DNA of 64,000 nucleotides. It comes from Candidatus Kaistia colombiensis (lineage in GTDB: Bacteria > Pseudomonadota > Alphaproteobacteria > Rhizobiales > Kaistiaceae). Every line of letters begins with the position of its first letter. The stretch's first letter is position 1. Below, piece after piece: positions 1-7,675 of the stretch. The notes under the pieces are model-generated. The model searched no databases, was not told the origin of the DNA, and saw nothing but the letters and a program-made list of their open reading frames with translations. Position numbers and translations under genes: made by a program. Location: positions 2,246,501 to 2,310,500 of the forward strand of contig CP119318.1 in the NCBI GenBank assembly GCA_029203105.1. The letters are read 5' to 3'.

Positions 1-878
1 ACATTGAGCTCGGGGTGATAGTAGCGGATCTCATAGGTGCCGGCTTCGGCCGGAGCGCGCAGCTTGCGCATCTTGCCGTCCTTGGCGACGAGGACGCTGC
101 GGATTTCCGATCCGGCCGGCAGGCCCGGCCAGACGATCTGCACGCGGTCGCCCTTGGCCTTCGGGCCGTCATAGGCGACATCGAAGACGGTCGACTGGAT
201 CACCTTCGCCGGCGCCTCGATATGGGCCGAGGGCAGGTTGGGCGGCGGCGCCTTGGCGGCCGCGAGCGCGGCGGCGAGGCCGCCGGCGACGTCGGTGCCG
301 TCCTTGGCGTTGATGAACTTGCCGCCGGTCTTTTCGGCGAGGCAGGCGACGCTCTCGATATCCTTGTCGTCCAGCCCGAGGCCGATCACCTCGACGGTCA
401 GGTCCTTGGCCCGCGCGGCCAGCGATTCCGCCAGCACGCAGGGGTTGGCGTCGCAGGCCTCCACCTTGTCGACGAAGACGATGACGGTCGCGCGTTCCTT
501 CTTGTAGTCGAGGGCGTTGGCGGCGCGCTCGACGGCGACGGCGAGCGGCGCCTTGCCGCGCGGCTGCAGCTTGGCGGCGGCCGCGGCGACGGCATCGTTG
601 TTGTTGCGCTGCGGTCGAACGGTGACCGCGGCATCGGAGCAACTCGTCTTGCTCTTGCCGCCGAAGGCGAGGACGCCGATGCGCGCCTCGGTCGGGAAGT
701 CGGCCACCGCCGCCTCGACGCTGTCGGCTACCAGGTCTATCTTTCGGTCCCGTCCGAGCTTGCCGGCCATCGAGGCGGAGGCGTCCAGGACGAGCATCAC
801 GTCGTCGGCGAGCACGCTGACGCTGGTGGCGCAGAGAAGAGCCAGCGCAGCCGGCAGGGCAAGAAAACCGCGGATCAT
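1..878 (-). CDS. von Willebrand factor A domain protein, secreted (3' end outside window)
   Basis: The frame starts at an ATG at 878 and runs off the left edge, so the C-terminus is missing and about 292 codons are visible. A hydrophobic signal peptide ending near VSVLA is followed at once by a VWA domain with the MIDAS motif DASAS, so a periplasmic or secreted metal-dependent adhesion or scaffold role is likely. Further in, the chain continues with a predicted beta-rich part (near VIQSTVFDVAYDG). It is divergent from ccrM and shares a 200-bp intergenic region with it. The substrate or partner is not deducible. Frames on the other strand here are shadows. Confidence 0.8.
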   Translation of the reverse strand, partial: MIRGFLALPAALALLCATSVSVLADDVMLVLDASASMAGKLGRDRKIDLVADSVEAAVADFPTEARIGVLAFGGKSKTSCSDAAVTVRPQRNNNDAVAAAAAKLQPRGKAPLAVAVERAANALDYKKERATVIVFVDKVEACDANPCVLAESLAARAKDLTVEVIGLGLDDKDIESVACLAEKTGGKFINAKDGTDVAGGLAAALAAAKAPPPNLPSAHIEAPAKVIQSTVFDVAYDGPKAKGDRVQIVWPGLPAGSEIRSVLVAKDGKMRKLRAPAEAGTYEIRYYHPELN

Positions 879-982
879 GGTGGCCTCGATGGTGTGGCCC
901 GGCGCCGGGCCCTTTCGAGGCGGAACCATAGACCAAGACTTCCGGCGAAACGATGTCGAAGGCAGCAAAAACGTGCGATTTC

Positions 983-1043
983 GCATGGTTACAATTGATT
1001 AACCATGCTTCGTAACGGGTCCTTCACCCTGTTCGCTAACCAT
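983..1043. promoter_or_regulatory. Dyad and TAACCAT motifs upstream of ccrM (candidate CtrA-type control region)
   Basis: A perfect 9-bp inverted repeat (GCATGGTTA at 983-991, TAACCATGC at 1000-1008) lies in the VWA/ccrM divergent gap. A third TAACCAT copy lies at 1037-1043. TTAACCAT resembles the half-site of the cell-cycle regulator CtrA, which activates ccrM in Caulobacter. Assigning it to CtrA here is inference. No GANTC site is evident between the two genes. Confidence 0.4.
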
Positions 1044-1078
1044 AGGCGCATGTTTTGTTGCGTCGGGGAGTTGGGAAA

Positions 1079-2203
1079 ATGAAGGCACTTGCGCGGAAGC
1101 CGGCCGAGATCGCGAACCAGGCACCCTGGCTCGACACCATCATCAAGGGCGATTGCGTCGCCGCATTGGAGAAGCTGCCGTCGGCCTCCGTCGACCTCGT
1201 CTTCGCCGACCCGCCGTACAACCTGCAGCTTGAGGGCGGGCTGACCCGTCCGGATCACTCGGTCGTCGACGCGGTCGACGATCATTGGGACAAGTTCGAC
1301 AGCTTCGAAGCCTATGACGCCTTCACCCGCGCCTGGCTGCTGGCGGTGCGCCGCGTACTGAAGCCGGATGGCGCGCTGTGGGTCATCGGCTCCTACCACA
1401 ACATCTTCCGCGTTGGCGCGATGCTGCAGGATCTCGGCTTCTGGATCCTGAACGACGTCGTCTGGCGCAAGGCCAACCCGATGCCGAACTTCCGCGGCAA
1501 GCGCTTTACCAACGCGCATGAGACGATGATCTGGGCGTCGCGCGGGCAGGGCTCGAAGTACACGTTCAACTACGAGGCCATGAAGGCCTTCAACGATGAC
1601 GTCCAGATGCGTTCGGACTGGCTGCTGCCGATCTGCACCGGCGGCGAGCGGCTGAAGGGCGAAGACGGCCAGAAGGTCCACCCGACCCAGAAGCCGGAAG
1701 CGCTGCTGGCCCGGGTGATGCTGGCCTCGTCGAAGCCGGGCGACGTCATCCTCGATCCGTTCTTCGGCTCGGGCACGACCGGCGCCGTCGCCAAGCGCCT
1801 CGGCCGCCATTTTGTCGGCGTCGAGCGCGAGCAGACCTATATCGACGCCGCCCGCGCCCGCATCGATGCGGTCGAGACCGCGCCGGCCGCGGCGCTCGAA
1901 CTCTTGAAGGGCAAGCGTTCCGAGCCGCGCATCCCGTTCGGCACGCTGCTGGAGCGCGGGCTGATCGTGCCTGGTGCTGTGCTGACCGATTCACGCGGCC
2001 GTCATCAGGCTCGCGTGCGGGCCGACGCCTCGCTCGAATCCGGTTCGCTGATGGGCTCGATCCATCGCGTCGGCGCGCTGGTGCAAGGCTTCGACGCCTG
2101 CAATGGCTGGACGTTCTGGCACGTCCATCACAATGGCCGACTGACCTCGATCGACGATCTCAGGAAGATCGTCCGCGATGAACTGGCTGCAGCCGGAGGC
2201 TGA
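1079..2203 (+). CDS. ccrM: CcrM-type DNA adenine methyltransferase (GANTC)
   Basis: This is an N6-adenine methyltransferase of the beta group, 374 aa. The catalytic DPPYNL motif is at residues 44-49 and the SAM-binding FFGSGTTG motif lies further C-terminal, the motif order expected of CcrM. The C-terminal roughly 100 residues match the RAMA-type extension of CcrM enzymes. In alphaproteobacteria CcrM methylates GANTC late in the cell cycle. The ATG at 1079 is preferred over an upstream TTG because GGGGAG lies just before it and the family begins near here. The length is close to that of Caulobacter CcrM. Sequence specificity is inferred from the family. Confidence 0.95.
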   Translation: MKALARKPAEIANQAPWLDTIIKGDCVAALEKLPSASVDLVFADPPYNLQLEGGLTRPDHSVVDAVDDHWDKFDSFEAYDAFTRAWLLAVRRVLKPDGALWVIGSYHNIFRVGAMLQDLGFWILNDVVWRKANPMPNFRGKRFTNAHETMIWASRGQGSKYTFNYEAMKAFNDDVQMRSDWLLPICTGGERLKGEDGQKVHPTQKPEALLARVMLASSKPGDVILDPFFGSGTTGAVAKRLGRHFVGVEREQTYIDAARARIDAVETAPAAALELLKGKRSEPRIPFGTLLERGLIVPGAVLTDSRGRHQARVRADASLESGSLMGSIHRVGALVQGFDACNGWTFWHVHHNGRLTSIDDLRKIVRDELAAAGG

Positions 2204-2206
2204 GCC

Positions 2207-2236
2207 GACGCCGCGGGGCCAAGGTCCCGCGGTGTC
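2207..2236. terminator. Hairpin between convergent ccrM and oxidoreductase genes
   Basis: An 11-bp stem (2207-2217 with 2226-2236, one G-T wobble) and an 8-nt loop begin 4 nt after the ccrM stop. No clear T-run follows, so termination is inferred from position and stem strength. Confidence 0.45.
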
Positions 2237-2274
2237 CTGACAAGCCGCTGGCGTGCCTTGAACCGTACCTTGGA

Positions 2275-3183
2275 TCAGGCCGCCAGCGGTTCGAATACCA
2301 GCGCCTGGTGCAGCGCCGTCCCGGCCATGACGCCGTCCGCCGAGGCAAAGGTGGCGTTGTGCATGCCGCGCGCGATGTCGCCGGCGGCATAGACGCCCGG
2401 AACCGTCGTCATCTTCATGGCGTCGGTACGGATCACCGGCCCCAGCAGCCCTTCGTCGAAGGCGCAGCCGAGCTGTTCGGCGATCGGGCTCGCCATCCGG
2501 GTGCGCGAGCCGGTGAAGATCGCATCGAGGTCGACGACGCGGCCGTCCTCGAGCCGGACGCCCGACAGATCCTTCTCCGTTCCTTCCAGCGCCACGATCT
2601 TGGCCGGTTCGATCGACACGTTCCGGCGACGCAGCTTTTCAAGCGTCCCGGCATCCGGCATCGCGCCGCCGTTGAGGAAGAACGTCGTCGGTCCCCAGTC
2701 GGGGATCATCAGCGCCTGGTGCGCCGATTTTTCCATGACGTTGAGAACGCCCAACCGCCGGGCCTTGAACTCGTAGCCGTGGCAATAGGGGCAGTGCAGC
2801 ACCGACTTGCCCCATTTTCCGGCGAGGCCGGGCAGGTCGGGAAGCTCGTCGACGACGCCGAAGGCCAGCACCAGCTTGGCCGCCTGCAACGTGTCCCCCA
2901 TGCCGAGATCGATGGCAAAGCCGCCCGGGATGGCGTGGGCATGGATGGCCGTCCCGTTCACGAAATGGACGTCCGGATAGGCGAGCAGCTTCTCGCGGGC
3001 CTGGGCGATCATGGCGCGCGGCGCGGCGCCGTCCTGTCCGAAGAAGCCATGCGAGGCGGCCGCGAAGCGGTTGCGCGGGGCGTTGCTGTCGATGACGCTG
3101 ATCGCGCGTCCGGCGCGGGCAAGCTGCATGGCGGCGGAAAGGCCGGCGTAGCTGCCGCCGATGATGATGGCGTCATACGGCAT
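2275..3183 (-). CDS. Thioredoxin-reductase-like FAD-dependent disulfide oxidoreductase
   Basis: This is a 302-aa flavoprotein with an N-terminal FAD-binding GGSYAG motif (residues 9-14), a redox-active CPYC pair at 131-134 followed by HGYE, and the C-terminal FAD motif VYAAGDIA. It should exchange electrons between a thiol/disulfide pair and FAD. The region after CPYC, where thioredoxin reductases carry a GxGxxA NADPH motif, reads GVLNVMEKSA and lacks it, so the physiological electron partner is uncertain. The ATG at 3183 overlaps the end of the upstream Rrf2 gene by 11 bp, implying translational coupling and co-regulation. A longer N-terminal extension lacks family similarity and was dropped. 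Confidence 0.85.
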   Translation of the reverse strand: MPYDAIIIGGSYAGLSAAMQLARAGRAISVIDSNAPRNRFAAASHGFFGQDGAAPRAMIAQAREKLLAYPDVHFVNGTAIHAHAIPGGFAIDLGMGDTLQAAKLVLAFGVVDELPDLPGLAGKWGKSVLHCPYCHGYEFKARRLGVLNVMEKSAHQALMIPDWGPTTFFLNGGAMPDAGTLEKLRRRNVSIEPAKIVALEGTEKDLSGVRLEDGRVVDLDAIFTGSRTRMASPIAEQLGCAFDEGLLGPVIRTDAMKMTTVPGVYAAGDIARGMHNATFASADGVMAGTALHQALVFEPLAA

Positions 3184-3634
3184 GGCTGATGTCCTTCTTG
3201 GTTCCGCGCTTGGCGAGGTAGCGCTGGTGGAAGTCGGCGGCGAGGGCGGCAAGCGTCACCGCGCCGAGGCGCTTCAGCAGAAGCTGCTCGGCCTCCTGGA
3301 AAGCGCTTTCCAACGATGCGTTGACCGCTTGCTCGACGAGGCAGGCCGGGTTTTCGGACCGGTGGCCGAGCGCGAAGACGGGCGGCGATCCGAGCGCGAC
3401 ATAGATGTCGTCAAGCGTGACCGCGGCGGGATCGCAGGTGACGGTCCAGCCGCCGCCATGCCCCTTTTCCGAATGGACGAAGCCGGCGTCGCGCAGTCCG
3501 GCCATGATCCGGCGGACCACGACCGGGTTGGTCGACATCATCTCGGCGAGGTGCTCGGAGGTGATCGGCTCGCCGGCCTCGAGCATGTGGAGAAGGACGT
3601 GCAGGACGCCCGAAAGTCTGCTGTCGTGTCTCAT
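3173..3634 (-). CDS. Rrf2 family transcriptional regulator
   Basis: This 153-aa protein has the Rrf2 winged-helix fold. The recognition region STNPVVVRRIMAGLRDAGF is followed by the glycine-rich wing KGHGGGW. It has one cysteine in the sensor region (ENPACLVEQAVN) rather than the three that bind Fe-S in IscR or NsrR, so it may sense thiol-reactive or oxidizing compounds. It is the first gene of a two-gene operon whose second gene is a CPYC flavin oxidoreductase, which suggests redox stress control. An inverted repeat at its start codon is a likely autoregulatory site. The effector is unknown. Confidence 0.85.
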   Translation of the reverse strand: MRHDSRLSGVLHVLLHMLEAGEPITSEHLAEMMSTNPVVVRRIMAGLRDAGFVHSEKGHGGGWTVTCDPAAVTLDDIYVALGSPPVFALGHRSENPACLVEQAVNASLESAFQEAEQLLLKRLGAVTLAALAADFHQRYLAKRGTKKDISHAV

Positions 3635-3652
3635 GAAACAAATAATGTTACA
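3634..3652. promoter_or_regulatory. Inverted repeat abutting the rrf2 start codon (candidate operator)
   Basis: TGAAACA (3634-3640) and TGTTACA (3646-3652) form an imperfect dyad (6 of 7 positions) separated by AATAA. The dyad is AT-rich in a GC-rich genome and begins at the first base of the rrf2 start codon. Its position fits autorepression by the Rrf2 protein, which is inferred and not shown. Confidence 0.45.
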
Positions 3653-3704
3653 TGAGATGCGGAGCTGTCAAGCCGGGCGCGGGATGGGGAAGGGCGCGCC
3701 TGCG

Positions 3705-4349
3705 TCAGGCGCCCGCGACACCGTCGACCGCGATGCGATCGATCTCGATGCCATGGCGGGCGAGATCGGCGCGCATGGTTGCCGCGTCGACGAAGCGCTC
3801 GGCCTTCCAGCCGGCCGCCCGCGCTGCTTCGACATTGGCGGCGTTGTCGTCGAAGAACAGCGTCGCCGCCGGCGTCAGGCCAAACGTGTCGGCATGCAGC
3901 CGGTAGATTTCCGGATCGGGCTTCACCAGCTCGACGCGGCCGGAGACGGTGACGCCACGAAAGCTGCGCAGATAGGGAAAGCGCTCCTGCGCCTCGGCGA
4001 AGGTATCGTCCGCGAAATTGGTCAGCGCCGTGACGTCATGGCCGCTCGCGATCAACCGGTCCAGGATGACCGTCGTCTCTTCGAGTGAGCCCGGCACCAT
4101 TTCGTGCCAGTGGGCGCGCCAGGCCCGGATCAGCGTCGCGTGCTCGGGGAAGCGGCCGATCAGTTCGGTTTCGGCGTCGGACCAACTGCGGCCGCGATCC
4201 TGTTCCAGGTTCCAGTCCTGCGTGCAGATTTCGGCGAGGAAGTGCTGCCGCTGCCGGTCGTCCGGGATCAATCGCCGGAAGGGAATCTCCGGATCCCAGC
4301 GCAGCAGAACATTGCCGATGTCGAAGACGATGTGCTGGATCTCGCTCAT
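3705..4349 (-). CDS. HAD-superfamily phosphatase-like hydrolase
   Basis: This 214-aa protein opens with HAD motif I as FDIGNVLLRWD. The nucleophilic Asp is present, while the second acidic position is Gly, a variant seen in YihX-like and epoxide-hydrolase-type HAD proteins. Motif II threonine is in VTALTN, the conserved lysine is in ELVKPDPEIY and motif III is in LFFDDNAANV. It is probably a small-molecule phosphatase or dehalogenase of unknown substrate. The ATG at 4349 has AGGAG nine bases upstream. Longer upstream frames lack family similarity. Confidence 0.85.
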   Translation of the reverse strand: MSEIQHIVFDIGNVLLRWDPEIPFRRLIPDDRQRQHFLAEICTQDWNLEQDRGRSWSDAETELIGRFPEHATLIRAWRAHWHEMVPGSLEETTVILDRLIASGHDVTALTNFADDTFAEAQERFPYLRSFRGVTVSGRVELVKPDPEIYRLHADTFGLTPAATLFFDDNAANVEAARAAGWKAERFVDAATMRADLARHGIEIDRIAVDGVAGA

Positions 4350-4606
4350 GGGCGGTTGCTCCTGACAAGCTTGTATCGCGTTCCTGAAACGACGGACCGC
4401 CTCCAGTCTCAACTTCATCATGACGGTGTGAAGGCGGTCACTGACAATTTCGCGTGCCTTAATAATGTTCCCGCTGGCTGGAAGTTCTGCCGTGGCGTAG
4501 ATTTCAGTCAAAGAAGATTAGTCTGCTTCGTGTCTGGGACCGCGGCTCTTCTAACCTATCGATGGCCGTGACCCACGCCACGGACGACGTTCCGGGAGAG
4601 GCGACC

Positions 4607-7600
4607 ATGTTCACGGGCTTGATGGCGGCGCGGTGCACAACCAGCGTGGAGTCGTCGGCATCCTCCTCGTCACGAAGCTGGACGCGGCGCCTATCGGGCG
4701 CCGTTCTGCTTTTGCTGGCCGGCGCGAGCCTCGCGGTCGGGCCGGCAAGCGCCCAGTCGCAACAGGCCATCGTCGGCCCGGAGGATGCCGTCGTCACCGG
4801 CTTCTCCGGCACGGCGGCGGGACCGGCGCCGAACGGGGCCGATCCGCTCGACTATCTCGTCATTCCACCGGACGGTCCTTCCGCCCGCGTCGTCGACCTG
4901 TCTCGGCTTGGCCGCCAGGGCGCGCTTTCCGAGGTTCCGAAGCCCTTCACGGTTCAGGCCGGCCAGGTCGGCCAGGTCTTCGGCGTGACGCTGGACGACG
5001 CGCCGGCGCCATCGATCTATCTGGCCGCGACCTCCGCCTACGGCCTATCGATCGGCCTCGCCGATGCTTCGGGCGGGCCGGTCAAGCGGCTGCTGCATGG
5101 TCTGCCGGGAGCGACCTTCCTTCCCAACCTGTTCGGCCGCGCCGATCCGCGCGGCGGGCCGGCCTCGATCTGGCGCGTTGACGGCACGACGGGCCAGGTC
5201 GCGCTGTTCGCGAATATCGGCGCAGCGGGCGCCAACGCTGCCGCGTCGCTTGGCGGCCTCGCCTATGACCCACGCAGCCAGCAGATCTTCGTCGCCGACC
5301 GCGCCACCGGGCTGATCCACAAGCTCGGCCTCGATGGCGCCGATCGCGGCAGCTTTGACCATGGGCTCGAGGCGCGCCCGGCCGCCGGCCAGACGGAAGC
5401 GCCGTTGACGCCGGTCAGCGTCGATATCGCCAGCCAGTCCTTCGATACGGAACAGCCCGCAACCTGGGGCTTTGCCGATCCCGAGCGCCTGGTCTTCGCA
5501 CTCGCGATGCATGGCGATCGCCTGTTCTATTCGGTCGCCTCCGGCCCGGAAATCTGGTCGGTCGGCATCAACCAGGACGGCTCCTTTGCTCGCGACGCAC
5601 GGTTCGAGACCGCGGTCGAGGCGCTTGGACCCGGCATGGAGATTTCCTCTATCGCTTTCGACAACCGCGGCCTGCTCTATGCGGCCGAGCGGGCGCCGCC
5701 AACCGGCGTCTATGATTTCACCAATGTCGCGGAGGGCGGCAACAGCCGCGTCCTGCGCTTCCGGCCAAAGACGCAGCCCGATTCCGACCCCGGTCTCTGG
5801 CTGCCGATGCCCGAGCAATATGCGATCGGGCTGCTGCCGGACTATCGCAACGCCAATGGCGGCGTCGCGCTTGGACGCGGCTATGATTCGAGCGGCCGCA
5901 TGCAGATGAACGCCTGCGCCGTCACGCTCTGGTCGACCGGCGAGCAACTGCTCGGCGACGCTCCGTCTGTCGAACCCGTGGACGGCCTGCAGGGCAACGA
6001 CACCCAGCTGGTGCTGCCCACCAACGCGCCGCCGACCAATAGCTGGTTCATCGCCTATGGCGACAAGGCAGGCAACAGCGCCTATTCGGGCCATATGGGT
6101 GCCGTCGTGACGCTGCCTTGCGAGGCGGCTCCGGGCCGTCGCGCCGTCGCGCCGCCGCCGATCCTCCCGCCGCCGCGCTTCTCCGAACCCTTGCCGCCGC
6201 CGCCCGTTCTGCTCGGTTGTCCGGTTGGTACTTTCCTCGTCGGCGACGCTTGCCTGCTGCCGCCAAGCTGCCCACCCGGAACCCGTTTCCGCGACGGCTA
6301 CTGCGTTGCCATTGGCTGCCCGCCGGACATGATTCGCGTGCGTGGCGAATGCCTGCCGCCGCCGATGCATTGCGAGCGCTACGAGACTTTCGTCGATGGC
6401 CGCTGCATTCCCTGGCGCTGTCCGCCGGATCTGGTGCGGCTGCCGAACGGCTATTGCGGTTGTCCGCGCGACGAAATCTATGTGCGTGGCGTCTGTATCC
6501 CGCCCCGTTGTCCGCCGGACATGTTCATGAACCGCGACGGCCGTTGCGTGCCGCCGCAGGGAGGCTGCCCGCCGCCGATGGTGCGCGACTTCAACGGCCG
6601 CTGCGTGCCGCCGCAGGGAGGCTGCCCGCCGCCGCTGGTGCGCGACGACAATGGCCGCTGCGTGCCGCCGCAGGGCGAGTGCCGCCCACCGATGGTGCGC
6701 GATAACAGTGGCCGCTGCGTCCCGCCGCAGGGCGAATGCCGTCCGCCGATGGTGCGCGATGACAATGGTCGCTGCGTCCCGCCGCAGGGCGAATGCCGTC
6801 CACCGATGGTGCGCGACAACAACGGCCGCTGCGTGCCGCCGCAGGGCGAATGCCGTCCGCCGATGGTACGCGACGACAATGGTCGCTGCGTGCCGCCACA
6901 GGGCGAATGCCGCCCGCCGATGGTGCGCGACAACAATGGCCGCTGCGTGCCGCCGCAGGGCGAATGCCGTCCGCCGATGGTACGCGACGACAATGGTCGC
7001 TGCGTCCCGCCTCAGGGCGGTCGGCCTTGCCCGCGCGGCCAGGAGAGGGGCGACAATGGCCGCTGCCGCCCGGTCGCGGCGCAGGCGTGTCCGGACGGTC
7101 AGGTAGGGCGCGGCGGCCGTTGCCTGCCGATCGCCGCTCCGCCGGTTAATCCGGGGCCGGAAGCGCCGAATTGCGGTCGTGGCCAGCGTCTGGTGAACGG
7201 CAGCTGCGTCGACATTCGCCGGCCGCAGCCGCAATCGCAGCAATGCCCGGACGGCACGGTGTCGCGGCGCGGCCGCTGTGTCCCGGCCCAGGCACAGCAG
7301 CCGGAGCGTCCGACACGGCCGGCGCCGGTCGAATGCGGGCCGGATCAGCGGCTGCGCAATGGTCGTTGCGTCGACGTCCAGCCGCAACGCCAGCGCCAGC
7401 CCCCGCGCGACCAGGGCCAGCCGCAGCGCGAGCAGCCGCAGCAGCAGCCCAATCGGCAGCGGCCGGAGGCGCAGCCGCAGCGGCAAGCGCCGCAGTGTCC
7501 GGAAGGGACGGTCAACCGGCGCGGCCGTTGCGTCCAGGTCCGGCAGCAGGACGGCGGCGACAACCAGCAACGGCCGCCGATCCGCATGCGTGACCAACTG

Positions 7601-7627
7601 GAGAAGCTCCAGCAGCAGCCGCAATAG
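4607..7627 (+). CDS. Large secreted protein: beta-propeller-like N-terminal part and Cys-rich tandem-repeat C-terminal part
   Basis: This is a 1006-aa protein starting at an ATG with a GGGAGAGG ribosome-binding site. An N-terminal signal segment ends near PASAQS. Residues of roughly 50-510 contain repeated YDPRSQQIFVADRATG-like and FDNRGLLYAAERAP-like segments, suggesting an NHL or SMP-30-like propeller. From about residue 530 it becomes rich in Cys, Pro and Gly, with CPPGTRFRDGYC-like units, then eight exact-length 19-residue repeats, then further CPDGTVSRRGRC units and a Gln-rich tail. The paired cysteines suggest disulfide-bonded periplasmic or surface modules. The function is unknown. It is monocistronic, with a strong hairpin after the stop. 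Confidence 0.8.
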   Translation: MFTGLMAARCTTSVESSASSSSRSWTRRLSGAVLLLLAGASLAVGPASAQSQQAIVGPEDAVVTGFSGTAAGPAPNGADPLDYLVIPPDGPSARVVDLSRLGRQGALSEVPKPFTVQAGQVGQVFGVTLDDAPAPSIYLAATSAYGLSIGLADASGGPVKRLLHGLPGATFLPNLFGRADPRGGPASIWRVDGTTGQVALFANIGAAGANAAASLGGLAYDPRSQQIFVADRATGLIHKLGLDGADRGSFDHGLEARPAAGQTEAPLTPVSVDIASQSFDTEQPATWGFADPERLVFALAMHGDRLFYSVASGPEIWSVGINQDGSFARDARFETAVEALGPGMEISSIAFDNRGLLYAAERAPPTGVYDFTNVAEGGNSRVLRFRPKTQPDSDPGLWLPMPEQYAIGLLPDYRNANGGVALGRGYDSSGRMQMNACAVTLWSTGEQLLGDAPSVEPVDGLQGNDTQLVLPTNAPPTNSWFIAYGDKAGNSAYSGHMGAVVTLPCEAAPGRRAVAPPPILPPPRFSEPLPPPPVLLGCPVGTFLVGDACLLPPSCPPGTRFRDGYCVAIGCPPDMIRVRGECLPPPMHCERYETFVDGRCIPWRCPPDLVRLPNGYCGCPRDEIYVRGVCIPPRCPPDMFMNRDGRCVPPQGGCPPPMVRDFNGRCVPPQGGCPPPLVRDDNGRCVPPQGECRPPMVRDNSGRCVPPQGECRPPMVRDDNGRCVPPQGECRPPMVRDNNGRCVPPQGECRPPMVRDDNGRCVPPQGECRPPMVRDNNGRCVPPQGECRPPMVRDDNGRCVPPQGGRPCPRGQERGDNGRCRPVAAQACPDGQVGRGGRCLPIAAPPVNPGPEAPNCGRGQRLVNGSCVDIRRPQPQSQQCPDGTVSRRGRCVPAQAQQPERPTRPAPVECGPDQRLRNGRCVDVQPQRQRQPPRDQGQPQREQPQQQPNRQRPEAQPQRQAPQCPEGTVNRRGRCVQVRQQDGGDNQQRPPIRMRDQLEKLQQQPQ
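6566..7021 (+). repeat. Eight tandem 57-bp units coding for 19-residue Cys/Pro repeats
   Basis: Units start every 57 bp from 6566. The consensus is CRPPMVRDDNGRCVPPQGE, with DN/NN alternation in the middle. Units 6 and 8 share a silent GTA valine codon and near-identical DNA, while units 5 and 7 share the NN form, indicating duplication of a 114-bp dimer. The first two units read CPPP and are more diverged. Confidence 0.95.
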
Positions 7628-7646
7628 GCTGGGGTTCTGATAGGAA

Positions 7647-7675
7647 AAATGACGGCCGGTCTCCGGCCGTCATTT
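7647..7675. terminator. Bidirectional terminator-like hairpin
   Basis: A perfect 13-bp stem (7647-7659 with 7663-7675) has a 3-nt TCT loop, flanked by A and T tracts. It lies between two convergent genes and overlaps the mutY stop codon (7670-7672). Confidence 0.8.

Noticed and set aside
3173..3641. Rrf2 protein as an Fe-S IscR homologue
   Set aside because: Only one cysteine is found in the sensor region, and no isc or suf gene is adjacent.
6566..7021. Possible CRISPR array
   Set aside because: The 57-bp units are contiguous without unique spacers and encode an in-frame protein repeat.
5045..7624. An 859-codon minus-strand frame opposite the Cys-rich repeat protein
   Set aside because: The plus frame has a signal peptide, ribosome-binding site and ordered modules. 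The minus frame is an Arg/Ala/His-rich shadow of the same repeats.
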